A DNA stretch of 5,397 nt from Desulfobacterales bacterium (GTDB taxonomy: Bacteria; Desulfobacterota; Desulfobacteria; Desulfobacterales; JAUWMJ01). Positions 1-5,075 of this stretch are shown here, piece after piece (the stretch's first letter is position 1; the number at the start of each line of letters is the position of its first letter). Under the pieces are notes generated by a model. The model had not been told where the DNA came from and did not search any database. It saw nothing but the letters and a program-made list of their open reading frames with translations. The stretch is from positions 1-5,397 of the forward strand of contig JAUWMJ010000252.1 of the NCBI GenBank assembly GCA_030613225.1. Reading direction: 5' to 3'. Made by a program: the position numbers and the translations under genes.

Positions 1-300
1 GCTTCATATACTGAAAAAATTCTTGTTCCTTATGTGGAAAAGGTTGAAGAGGAACAAAATCATATTATGGAATATATGCAGGGCAAAGATGCTTCTGAAA
101 TAGCAGGAGGTGATTTTTCATTTTTCCTTTGCCCTTTACCAAAAATAACTCTTTGTTATATATTCTATCATGCTGACGAAGATTTTTCCGCTTCGGCTAC
201 CTGTCTTTTTTCAAATAACGCTCACAACTTTTTGCCATTGGACGCACTGGCAGACGTAGGAGAATATACCTCAAGGAAAATCATTCAAATTTTGGATTGA
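1..300 (+). CDS. DUF3786 domain protein, C-terminal part (5' end outside window)
   Basis: The reading frame is open from base 1 to a TGA at 298-300, giving 99 visible residues; the start lies upstream of the window. The visible part matches the C-terminal half of DUF3786 as I know that family: a GGDFSF motif (visible residues ~36-41), a CPLPKI stretch, then HADEDFSASATCLF, where the acidic DEDF/SA signature precedes a 'LFSNNA...LPLDALADVGEY' ending. DUF3786 proteins are soluble cytoplasmic proteins of roughly 200 residues with no assigned activity, frequent in anaerobic Deltaproteobacteria, Clostridia and methanogens. The next gene starts only ~20 bases downstream on the same strand, so the two may be co-transcribed. 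Family assignment is from recalled motif pattern, without a profile search. The GTG at 34 is an internal codon and need not be a start. Confidence 0.72.
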   Translation, partial: ASYTEKILVPYVEKVEEEQNHIMEYMQGKDASEIAGGDFSFFLCPLPKITLCYIFYHADEDFSASATCLFSNNAHNFLPLDALADVGEYTSRKIIQILD

Positions 301-320
301 ATTTATAGGATTTTTTAAAT

Positions 321-887
321 GTGGAAAATTCGCAGATAAAGATGATCAACTTAACAAAAATTACGAATATAAGTGCAATATTTTTTTTGGCAATAGTGTT
401 TTTATTGCCGGTAAAAGCATATAGTGAAACCGGGCAGGTTGAAGATGACAAAGCCCGACAGAAATTGCTTAGAAGAACTGCCAATATCAGCCTCTGGCGA
501 CTTAAAGTTGTTATTGAAAGAGACGGATTCTTCAGTGCGCGCGTTGCCCTTAATATATGGCGCAGTAATGCAAAGGACGCAGGAACGTTCGATCAGAACA
601 AGTTTGATGAATTTAAAAAACAGATATATGAAAAATCCGTCAACAGCAATCTGAAGTGCATTGAAAAATGCATGATGAAAGAAAACTATACTGATGCCGA
701 AATATGCCTCTATTGGTGGAAAACTCATTCCCAGGTTCTTGACACATTTGATCCTGTTAAGCATGATGAATTGAAAAAAATGATCGAAAAGGGCAGAGAG
801 AAAAAGAAACAACTAATTGAAACCAATCACGAAAACCTGAAGAGTCACTTTAAATCTGGTGTATCCGACAGATCCTTCGATGGTTAA
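321..887 (+). CDS. Small exported protein of unknown function with two tandem ~53-residue repeats
   Basis: I do not recognise this family. Read from the GTG at 321 it is 188 residues; an ATG in frame at 342 (residue 8) gives 181 and is an equally good start. An AGGA lies ~10 bases before the GTG, whereas no clear Shine-Dalgarno precedes the ATG. The N-terminus is a signal peptide: KITN, then a hydrophobic core ISAIFFLAIVFLLPV (residues 17-31), then a likely cleavage near KAYS (33-35). The mature part is helical and charged. It contains two copies of a ~53-residue unit (about 46-98 and 99-151) aligned on AL.IW / CL.WW, a TFD triplet (89-91 and 142-144) and K..DE.KK. Only the second copy has the cysteines C113, C117 and C129. 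The C-terminus is Lys-rich. It is probably periplasmic. It lies 20 bases after the DUF3786 gene and converges with the transporter gene, with 31 bases between them and no obvious terminator. Confidence 0.7.
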   Translation: MENSQIKMINLTKITNISAIFFLAIVFLLPVKAYSETGQVEDDKARQKLLRRTANISLWRLKVVIERDGFFSARVALNIWRSNAKDAGTFDQNKFDEFKKQIYEKSVNSNLKCIEKCMMKENYTDAEICLYWWKTHSQVLDTFDPVKHDELKKMIEKGREKKKQLIETNHENLKSHFKSGVSDRSFDG

Positions 888-918
888 ATTAATGACACAT
901 CCTTTGGTCGTGGATTCT

Positions 919-2127
919 TTACACATTAATTTTATCACTCTTCAACGCATAGGCAATAAAAATTCCGCAGATAAATGCTGTGGCCAGATTCACAGTCAGA
1001 GTTATACCCAGCATGACAAGGGCTACAAAGAGGTCTTTCCTTTCCGTCAGGTCCCTTATCATAAGGGCCAGTTGAGCGCCTGCAAAAACCAGAAGAACAC
1101 CCAGTATGGACATTGGAAGAAGGTTAAGTATAATGATGGCGTTCTGGCCGAATAGAATTCCCAGCAGGACAAAAATGCTTCCGATCATTATATTGGCACC
1201 GGCTGTGCGGGCGCCAAATCTGTAGTTGGCTGCAAGGCCGCCTGCACCGTGACACATGGGAATGCCACCCCAGATAAAACTTACGATGTCGGCAATACCC
1301 TGGCTGTTAGCTATTGAGCGGTAGGTAGCCCGGTGAGCCCTCTTTCCGAAATACTCATGCATAAGATCTGTATTGGACAAAATAGCGTTTCCAATGGTCA
1401 TGGGAAGTTGCGGCAGGACCAGAGCCGGGATTACCCACATAAGGTCACTGACGGCCGGCATGCCGTAAGGGAATGGCATGGGCACGTTAAAACCTATTTT
1501 CAACTTGCTGAATTCAACCGGTTTGCCGATAAAAAGACCCAGCAGGACACCTGCGGATATCACTATAACTGCTGCTGGAATCTTTTTGTTTTCAAGAAGC
1601 AGAAAGGTAAGCGCCATACCGATAATGCCAAGAATAATCCCCATGTTAACCGGCCCTAAGTACTGGATGGCAAGGTTTGGATCAGGCTTTATCATAAAAT
1701 CCAGACCTTTTGTCATCAATATTATTCCGACACCAAGTTGCACACCTCGAATTGTGCTTTTAGGAGTGTACTTGCCGATAATATGAATCAGGCCTGTTGT
1801 ACCAATGAAAAGGACGCATATTCCCATCCAGAGGCTGGCTGAGATTATTTGGGCAGGAGTAAGACCCACGGCAATGGCATAGGCTCCGATTACCTTCATG
1901 GGCTGGACAGGAACCGGCACTTTGAAATAGATACCTGCAATTACATAAAACAAGCCAACGGTTACCATAACATTGGTTACGTTAAGGCCGTTTAAAACAA
2001 TCATGGCAATGGCAATGGGAAGTAAAGTTCCAAGATCCCCGAGTGATCCGGAAAATTCAAGGCGGTTGAATATAAAGGTTGGAAAAGCAGACTTTGAGTC
2101 TTTATTTTCATTTTTTATATCAGACAT
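919..2127 (-). CDS. Putative sulfate/molybdate transporter, MOT1 family (MFS_MOT1, SulP-related)
   Basis: This 402-residue integral membrane protein has the usual length and both signature regions of the MOT1 group of oxyanion transporters. The first half has EFSGSLGDLGTLLP (24-37) and PVPVQPMKVIGA (71-82). The second half has LPQLPMTIGNA (238-248) and the GIPMCHGAGGLAANYRFGAR block (288-307). About ten hydrophobic segments are visible, for example around 36-48, 54-68, 92-117, 159-178, 184-200, 311-327, 329-354 and 364-395, consistent with two homologous halves. Plant and algal members import molybdate. Bacterial members are annotated as sulfate/molybdate transporters and their substrate is mostly untested. 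No STAS domain is present. The ATG at 2127 is supported by GGGAGG six bases upstream. The gene is divergent from arsR across 92 bp and ends 31 bp from the convergent exported-protein gene. Family is confident; substrate is not. Confidence 0.88.
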   Translation of the reverse strand: MSDIKNENKDSKSAFPTFIFNRLEFSGSLGDLGTLLPIAIAMIVLNGLNVTNVMVTVGLFYVIAGIYFKVPVPVQPMKVIGAYAIAVGLTPAQIISASLWMGICVLFIGTTGLIHIIGKYTPKSTIRGVQLGVGIILMTKGLDFMIKPDPNLAIQYLGPVNMGIILGIIGMALTFLLLENKKIPAAVIVISAGVLLGLFIGKPVEFSKLKIGFNVPMPFPYGMPAVSDLMWVIPALVLPQLPMTIGNAILSNTDLMHEYFGKRAHRATYRSIANSQGIADIVSFIWGGIPMCHGAGGLAANYRFGARTAGANIMIGSIFVLLGILFGQNAIIILNLLPMSILGVLLVFAGAQLALMIRDLTERKDLFVALVMLGITLTVNLATAFICGIFIAYALKSDKINV

Positions 2128-2133
2128 AATATA

Positions 2134-2139
2134 CCTCCC
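2134..2139 (-). promoter_or_regulatory. Ribosome binding site of the MOT1 transporter gene
   Basis: On the minus strand this reads GGGAGG, six bases before the ATG at 2127. It is a strong Shine-Dalgarno match and fixes the start of the transporter. Confidence 0.75.
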
Positions 2140-2148
2140 AAGTTTTTT

Positions 2149-2165
2149 AAGGGCTTTCTTCCCTT
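2149..2165. other. Small hairpin in the divergent control region
   Basis: AAGGG and CCCTT form a 5-bp stem around a 7-base loop. It would lie in the untranslated leader of the transporter mRNA, 10 bases upstream of its ribosome binding site, and it touches the -35 box of the arsR promoter. It is short and may have no function; it does not look like a terminator because no T-run follows it on the strand being read. Confidence 0.25.
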
Positions 2166-2192
2166 GACATGTTAAAAATAAATTTCTATATT
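2164..2192 (+). promoter_or_regulatory. Sigma-70 type promoter of arsR
   Basis: There is a perfect TTGACA at 2164-2169, a spacer of exactly 17 bases, and TATATT at 2187-2192, which differs from TATAAT at one position. The predicted transcription start is near 2199-2200, leaving a ~20-base leader before the ATG at 2220. This excludes the upstream in-frame ATG at 2169 as a start, because that ATG begins in the last base of the -35 box. Such a strong promoter needs a repressor, which fits an autoregulated ArsR gene. Confidence 0.82.
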
Positions 2193-2209
2193 ACTTATAA
2201 AGAATATAG
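2186..2209. promoter_or_regulatory. 24-bp palindrome: likely ArsR operator over the -10/start region
   Basis: The outer arms CTATATT (2186-2192) and AATATAG (2203-2209) are perfect inverted repeats, and the centre TTATAA (2195-2200) is itself a palindrome, so 20 of 24 positions are symmetric. ArsR/SmtB repressors bind AT-rich imperfect 12-2-12-like dyads that overlap the promoter of their own gene, and this site covers the arsR -10 box and predicted start. It is also next to a candidate promoter for the divergent transporter. The site is seen directly; its binding by the adjacent regulator is inferred. Confidence 0.68.
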
Positions 2210-2220
2210 GGAGTTGTCAA
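2194..2220 (-). promoter_or_regulatory. Candidate divergent promoter of the MOT1 transporter gene
   Basis: On the minus strand TTGACA (2215-2220) is followed after 15 bases by TATAAG (2194-2199). The -35 is perfect and the -10 matches five of six, but the spacer is short; a 17-base spacer would place a poor -10 (TAAGTA). If used, it gives a ~60-base leader for the transporter and puts its -10 inside the ArsR-type palindrome. Weak to moderate evidence. Confidence 0.38.
2208..2213 (+). promoter_or_regulatory. Ribosome binding site of arsR
   Basis: AGGGAG lies six bases before the ATG at 2220. Together with the promoter at 2164-2192 it decides in favour of this start over the ATG at 2169. Confidence 0.7.
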
Positions 2221-2564
2221 TGAAATCATTTATCAAGGTCATGAAGGCGCTTTCCGACCAGAATCGGGTCAAAATCGTAAAGATGCTGCAGCATAAAACC
2301 ATGTGTGTCTGTGAGTTGCGGGCTGCTCTGGAAATATCCCAGCCTAATGCATCCAAACATCTGAAAATTTTGGAAGAGGCAGGTCTGGTCGATTATAGCA
2401 AAGACGGCCTGTGGGTCAACTACCATCTTACAGATGGAGTAAACAGTCCTTATGTAGCAAGTCTTCTGGGAAATCTCAAGTACTGGCTGGAAGATGATCC
2501 GGAAATTGCCAAATTAGTGGAGAAAATACCTTTTTTAAACAGGGAAGAGCTGTGCGGGCAGTAA
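2220..2564 (+). CDS. arsR: ArsR/SmtB-family metalloregulator with a CVC metal box
   Basis: This 114-residue protein is a typical winged-helix ArsR repressor. It has an N-terminal helix with ALSDQNRVKIVKML (10-23) and the MCVCEL box (28-33). The recognition helix is SQPNASKHLKIL (40-51), and the wing is DYSKDGLWVNYHL (58-70). In the E. coli ArsR type the box is CVCDLC, and its three cysteines bind As(III)/Sb(III). Here C29 and C31 are kept and the third position is R34. A further cysteine, C112, sits at the extreme C-terminus and could in principle complete a site. In this family, metal binding releases the repressor from DNA. It probably represses its own promoter through the palindrome at 2186-2209 and perhaps the divergent transporter. 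The family is certain; arsenic as inducer is plausible but unproven. The reading frame extends upstream to 2169, but that extension runs through the promoter. Confidence 0.93.
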   Translation: MKSFIKVMKALSDQNRVKIVKMLQHKTMCVCELRAALEISQPNASKHLKILEEAGLVDYSKDGLWVNYHLTDGVNSPYVASLLGNLKYWLEDDPEIAKLVEKIPFLNREELCGQ

Positions 2565-2578
2565 AATTTTATCCTTCA

Positions 2579-2604
2579 TTATATAACCGTATAAGTATAT
2601 ATAG
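2579..2604. promoter_or_regulatory. Second operator-like palindrome resembling the arsR operator
   Basis: Starting 15 bases after the arsR stop, this AT-rich 26-bp dyad has TATATA (2580-2585) paired with TATATA (2598-2603), and 18 of 26 positions are symmetric. It shares the core TATAAGTA and the flank ATATAG with the reverse complement of the 2186-2209 site, allowing two single-base insertions. It could let the same regulator act on transcription towards the permease. AT-richness makes a chance match possible. Confidence 0.35.
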
Positions 2605-2621
2605 ATATAAAATAACTACTA

Positions 2622-2757
2622 AGGTTCAAAGTTCCAGGGTTCACGGTTCCGGGTTAAACAGATGAATTGATAGCTGTTAAACTGATAAACTATGAGTTAT
2701 TTGAGCTCATCATGTCGCTCATGATACACCCAACCGTGAACTGTGAACCCTGAACCT
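2622..2757. repeat. Heptamer-built long inverted repeat
   Basis: The left arm (2622-2648) and right arm (2732-2757) are inverted copies differing by a few bases and one indel, separated by 83 bases. Each arm is itself a degenerate heptamer array. GTTC/GTTA falls at 2624, 2631, 2639, 2646 and 2653, and GAAC falls at 2738, 2745 and 2752. RNA from either strand could fold into a long stem. It resembles dispersed intergenic repeats rather than a mobile element with coding capacity. The same heptamer theme recurs at 4162-4244 on the other side of the permease gene. Confidence 0.7.
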
Positions 2758-2784
2758 CACAACCCGAGTTACGATATAAAAATC

Positions 2785-2843
2785 CGAAGCACGAAACGCG
2801 AAATACGAAACAAATTCGAAATCCGAATATCTAAATGACCGAA
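2785..2843. repeat. Degenerate CGAA heptamer array
   Basis: CGAA occurs at 2785, 2792, 2799, 2806, 2817, 2824 and 2840, with a 7-base step in most cases. The 11-mer at 2790-2800 (CACGAAACGCG) is found exactly, in inverse orientation, at 4180-4190 inside the repeat after the permease gene. This links the arrays in the two gaps. No function can be read from the sequence. Confidence 0.62.
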
Positions 2844-2852
2844 ATAAGAACC

Positions 2853-2872
2853 TGTAAAATCGATTATTTACA
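2853..2872. promoter_or_regulatory. TGTAAA-N8-TTTACA dyad upstream of the permease
   Basis: A perfect 6-bp inverted repeat (2853-2858 and 2867-2872) with ATCGAT in the 8-base spacer lies 44 bases before the permease start. The position suits a regulator site. It does not match the arsR operator and I cannot name a regulator. Confidence 0.3.
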
Positions 2873-2916
2873 ATCACAATCAGCAAATTAGAAAATGAAC
2901 AAGAAAGAAAAATAAA

Positions 2917-4089
2917 ATGAAAGAACTCACAAAATTAATATGGATTATTTTGATTTTTCTGGCAAGTTATTACATACCATGGAGCCATCCCATCATTCGC
3001 CAATCAGGCTTTGAAGCATTTATGATGCTTCAGGAATATGCCAGGAAACACGTTTTGACCTGTCTGATACCCGCTTTTTTCATTGCCGGAGCCATATCGG
3101 TATTCGTTTCCCAGGCTTCGGTTTTTAAATATTTTGGCTCCCAGGCAAAAAAAATCCTGTCTTATTCTGTTGCCTCTGTTTCCGGAACCGTTCTGGCGGT
3201 ATGTTCGTGTACAGTTTTGCCGCTGTTTGCAGGTATCTATTCACGGGGTGCTGGAATCGGTCCTGCCACAGCCTTTCTTTATTCCGGTCCGGCGATTAAT
3301 GTACTGGCAATTACCCTTACGGCAAAAATACTTGGATGGCAACTCGGCCTGGCACGTGCTATTGGCGCAATTGTTTTTGCCGTTATCACCGGTTTGCTCA
3401 TGGCTTTGATTTTTCGTAAGGACGATGCAGCGCGAACCCAGGGACAGATCTATTTGCCGGACGAGGAAGGCAAGGAAAGAACTCTATTGCAGGATGCATT
3501 ATATATCCTCACCATGGTGCTGATCCTGATTTTTGCAGCCTTTGCGCGGCCTGCCGAAGGTTCAACAGGCCTGTGGCCTGCAATATTTGCGGCCAAATGG
3601 TATATAACCATAGCTTTGCTTATTATACTGGGATTTATACTAAAGTCCTGGTTTACCAGGGATGAATGCAAAACCTGGGTGGAATCGACCTGGGGTTTTA
3701 TGAAACAGATTTTTCCTCTTCTAGGAGGCGGTGTTCTTGTAGCCGGTTTTATGTTGGGCCGTCCCGGACATTCTGCTTTGATTCCCGAACACTTTATTCA
3801 AACGCTGTTAGGAGGAAATTCTCTTTGGGCAAATTTATTTGCTTCGGTTGCCGGGGCTCTGATGTATTTTGCCACCCTTACCGAGGTTCCCATCCTCCAG
3901 GGGCTTCTCGGTGCAGGGATGGGCAAGGGGCCTGCCCTGGCACTTCTGCTGGCCGGCCCGGCCCTGTCGCTGCCAAACATGCTGGTGATCGGCAGTGTCA
4001 TGGGCATAAAAAAGACAGCGGTTTTTTGCTCAATTATAATAATCCTATCTACTATCGCAGGGATGTTATACGGCTTGATTGCAGGATGA
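2917..4089 (+). CDS. ArsP/DUF318-family permease (PF03773 type), probable metalloid or organoarsenical exporter
   Basis: This 390-residue membrane protein is of the predicted-permease family that includes ArsP, which exports trivalent organoarsenicals; other relatives are linked to Cu/Zn export. It has two inverted-topology halves. Each holds a matching conserved block: CSCTVLPLFAGI...GAGIGPATAFLYSGPAINVLAI (96-132) and TEVPILQGLLGAG...GPALALLLAGPALSLPNMLVI (322-358). Hydrophobic segments are visible near 6-21, 48-66, 84-105, 118-136, 147-166, 192-210, 227-243, 266-280, 303-320, 337-360 and 367-389. A charged loop (167-190) separates the halves. C96 and C98 sit in the first conserved block, where a soft metal could bind; the second block has TLTE instead. 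The start ATG has only a weak AAGAAAG upstream. It follows arsR by 352 bp and precedes two dithiol proteins. Family is sure; substrate is inferred from family and neighbours. Confidence 0.88.
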   Translation: MKELTKLIWIILIFLASYYIPWSHPIIRQSGFEAFMMLQEYARKHVLTCLIPAFFIAGAISVFVSQASVFKYFGSQAKKILSYSVASVSGTVLAVCSCTVLPLFAGIYSRGAGIGPATAFLYSGPAINVLAITLTAKILGWQLGLARAIGAIVFAVITGLLMALIFRKDDAARTQGQIYLPDEEGKERTLLQDALYILTMVLILIFAAFARPAEGSTGLWPAIFAAKWYITIALLIILGFILKSWFTRDECKTWVESTWGFMKQIFPLLGGGVLVAGFMLGRPGHSALIPEHFIQTLLGGNSLWANLFASVAGALMYFATLTEVPILQGLLGAGMGKGPALALLLAGPALSLPNMLVIGSVMGIKKTAVFCSIIIILSTIAGMLYGLIAG

Positions 4090-4161
4090 TGGAGGTTTAA
4101 CCCTACAACGCAAATTACCAGTTTTATTTAGCAACAGCTTCTTTTTGTGTTATGCGATATT

Positions 4162-4244
4162 GTTGCGGGTTACGGGTTGCGCGTTTCGTGTTATTAATCG
4201 GAACATTCATCTGGATTTTAAACCCGCAACTCGTAACCCGGAAC
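4162..4244. repeat. Heptamer-built inverted repeat after the permease gene
   Basis: The arms 4162-4186 and 4220-4244 are inverted copies matching at 22 of 25 positions, with a 33-base loop. Within them GTT recurs at exactly 7-base steps (4162, 4169, 4176, 4183, 4190) and AAC likewise (4221, 4228, 4235, 4242). An RNA stem of ~25 bp could slow transcription or protect the permease mRNA end, but no T-run follows. It occupies most of the 232-bp gap (4090-4321), in which I see no convincing gene. It is the same repeat style as at 2622-2757. Confidence 0.72.
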
Positions 4245-4321
4245 AAGTACGTGATAGGCTAACAAACAAGTTAAAAAAGACGCATTATGGTTAGCGATAA
4301 AGGTCGTCGTAAGGTTAAGCT

Positions 4322-4825
4322 ATGTCACAAAAAGATGTAAGGCAAATCAAGGTCGGTAAACACAATATTGGCATTATAGGCCTGAAAAGTATTATAGAAG
4401 AGGTGGCGAATGATTTTGCCGAAAAGCCGGAAGCAGAAATCATAGATGAGCTACTTAAACGACTTTCCAGGAAAAATTACATCCCTGGTAATATCAGGGA
4501 GGAATACGGCAAAGCTTTTTTACGGGAATTTAATAAATATCTCGGTAGACCTTATGAAGAAGAAGTTTTTGAAGGGCTTGAAGTCAAAGTCCTGGGCCAG
4601 GGATGTACTCAGTGCGACAAGTTGGAGCAGGAACTAATGCATGTGATGGCCGAGTTCGAGATTATAGCCGATATAGAGCATGTTCGGGACATTAAAGAGA
4701 TAGGAAAGTATGGTGTTATGGGGATGCCGGCTTTGATCATAAACGGGAAAGTCAAATCTGTGGGAAGGGTGCCCCCTAAAAATAAGCTCATCGAATGGTT
4801 AAAGGAAGCTCAAGAAAAATTATAG
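4322..4825 (+). CDS. Two-domain redox protein: unnamed N-terminal domain plus CxxC thioredoxin-like domain
   Basis: The protein has 167 residues. Residues ~86-165 form a small thioredoxin/glutaredoxin-fold domain of the 'redox-active disulfide protein 2' (MTH895-like, thioredoxin_3) type. It shows LEVKVLGQGCTQC with the redox pair C95/C98, a cis-proline loop GMPALIING (134-142) and the terminal KSVGRVPPKNKLIEWL helix region. The N-terminal ~75 residues are a separate helical domain with IKVGKHNIGIIGL (9-21), ELLKRLSRKNYIP (43-55) and EEYGKAFLREF (60-70). I have an impression of similar stand-alone proteins in anaerobes but cannot name the domain. No signal peptide is present, so it is cytoplasmic. 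The start ATG is preceded by AAGG at 7 bases. The gene is 17 bases ahead of a paralogous dithiol gene and follows the permease. It probably reduces, delivers or senses the thiol-reactive permease substrate. Confidence 0.85.
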   Translation: MSQKDVRQIKVGKHNIGIIGLKSIIEEVANDFAEKPEAEIIDELLKRLSRKNYIPGNIREEYGKAFLREFNKYLGRPYEEEVFEGLEVKVLGQGCTQCDKLEQELMHVMAEFEIIADIEHVRDIKEIGKYGVMGMPALIINGKVKSVGRVPPKNKLIEWLKEAQEKL

Positions 4826-4841
4826 AAAGGGGTGGTAAAGG

Positions 4842-5075
4842 ATGGATATTAAAGTATTGGGACCCGGATGTCCCAAGTGCCAGGAGACGGAACGGCTTGT
4901 CAGGGAAGTAGTTGCCGAGTCCGGCAAGGATGCTAAAATCGAAAAAGTGACAGATCTTATGAAAATCGCCGGTTACGGTGTTTTCGGCACTCCTGCGGTT
5001 GTGGTTGACGGTGAAGTGAAAAGTGTAGGGAAAATTCCAAAAAAGGAAGAAATCGTTAGCTGGATCACAAAATAA
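4842..5075 (+). CDS. Small CxxC thioredoxin-like protein (redox-active disulfide protein 2 / MTH895 family)
   Basis: At 77 residues this is the usual length of the family, a minimal thioredoxin/glutaredoxin fold. The redox motif is GPGCPKC (C10, C13), the cis-proline loop is FGTPAVVVDG (48-57), and the C-terminus is KSVGKIPKKEEIVSW. It is a clear paralogue of the second domain of the preceding protein; both share IKVLG/VKVLG, G-C-x-x-C, YGV-G-PA and VKSVG-P-K. GAAAGGGG lies ~9 bases upstream of the ATG, within the 16-base gap after the previous stop, so the two are co-translated from one mRNA. Cytoplasmic proteins of this family next to DUF318 permeases are a familiar arrangement in anaerobes. 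Likely role: dithiol reduction or metal(loid) transfer partner; the exact substrate is unknown. Confidence 0.9.
   Translation: MDIKVLGPGCPKCQETERLVREVVAESGKDAKIEKVTDLMKIAGYGVFGTPAVVVDGEVKSVGKIPKKEEIVSWITK

Larger units (their letters stand above)
2565..2916. other. 352-bp intergenic region between arsR and the permease gene
   Basis: No convincing coding frame is present. In order it holds an operator-like AT-rich palindrome (2579-2604), a heptamer-built long inverted repeat (2622-2757), a run of CGAA heptamers (2785-2843), a TGTAAA/TTTACA dyad (2853-2872) and an A-rich stretch leading to the permease start. A small hairpin, ATCATG-5-CATGAT, sits at 2709-2725 in the loop of the inverted repeat. 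I see no clear TTGACA-type promoter for the permease and no classical terminator for arsR. Confidence 0.7.

Noticed and set aside
402..812. A 136-residue minus-strand frame opposite the exported protein
   Set aside because: It is antisense to a gene with a clear signal peptide and internal repeat; its composition (F/I-rich, no motif) looks like a shadow and no ribosome binding site was noticed.
888..918. Bidirectional terminator between the convergent genes
   Set aside because: No stable hairpin with a T-run was found in this 31-bp gap on either strand.
2169..2219. Upstream in-frame ATG that would extend the ArsR protein by 17 residues
   Set aside because: It begins at the last base of the -35 box and the extension crosses the -10 box and operator; the ATG at 2220 has AGGGAG at the right distance and gives a standard-length protein.
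2622..2843. CRISPR array or insertion sequence ends
   Set aside because: The repeats step by 7 bases with no spacers of CRISPR length, and no transposase frame or target duplication is visible.
2894..2914. A six-codon ORF (MNKKEK) ending two bases before the permease start, as a possible leader peptide
   Set aside because: It has no ribosome binding site and arises from A-rich sequence; nothing suggests attenuation.
3666..4100. A 144-residue plus-strand frame inside the permease gene
   Set aside because: It is an out-of-frame shadow of the permease, rich in Arg, Cys and Gly, and the permease motifs are continuous across it.
4079..4294. A 71-residue plus-strand frame spanning the gap after the permease gene
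   Set aside because: It runs through the heptamer inverted repeat, its residues (LRVTGCAFRV..., PATRNPEQ) are a translation of that repeat, it overlaps the permease end and it lacks a ribosome binding site.
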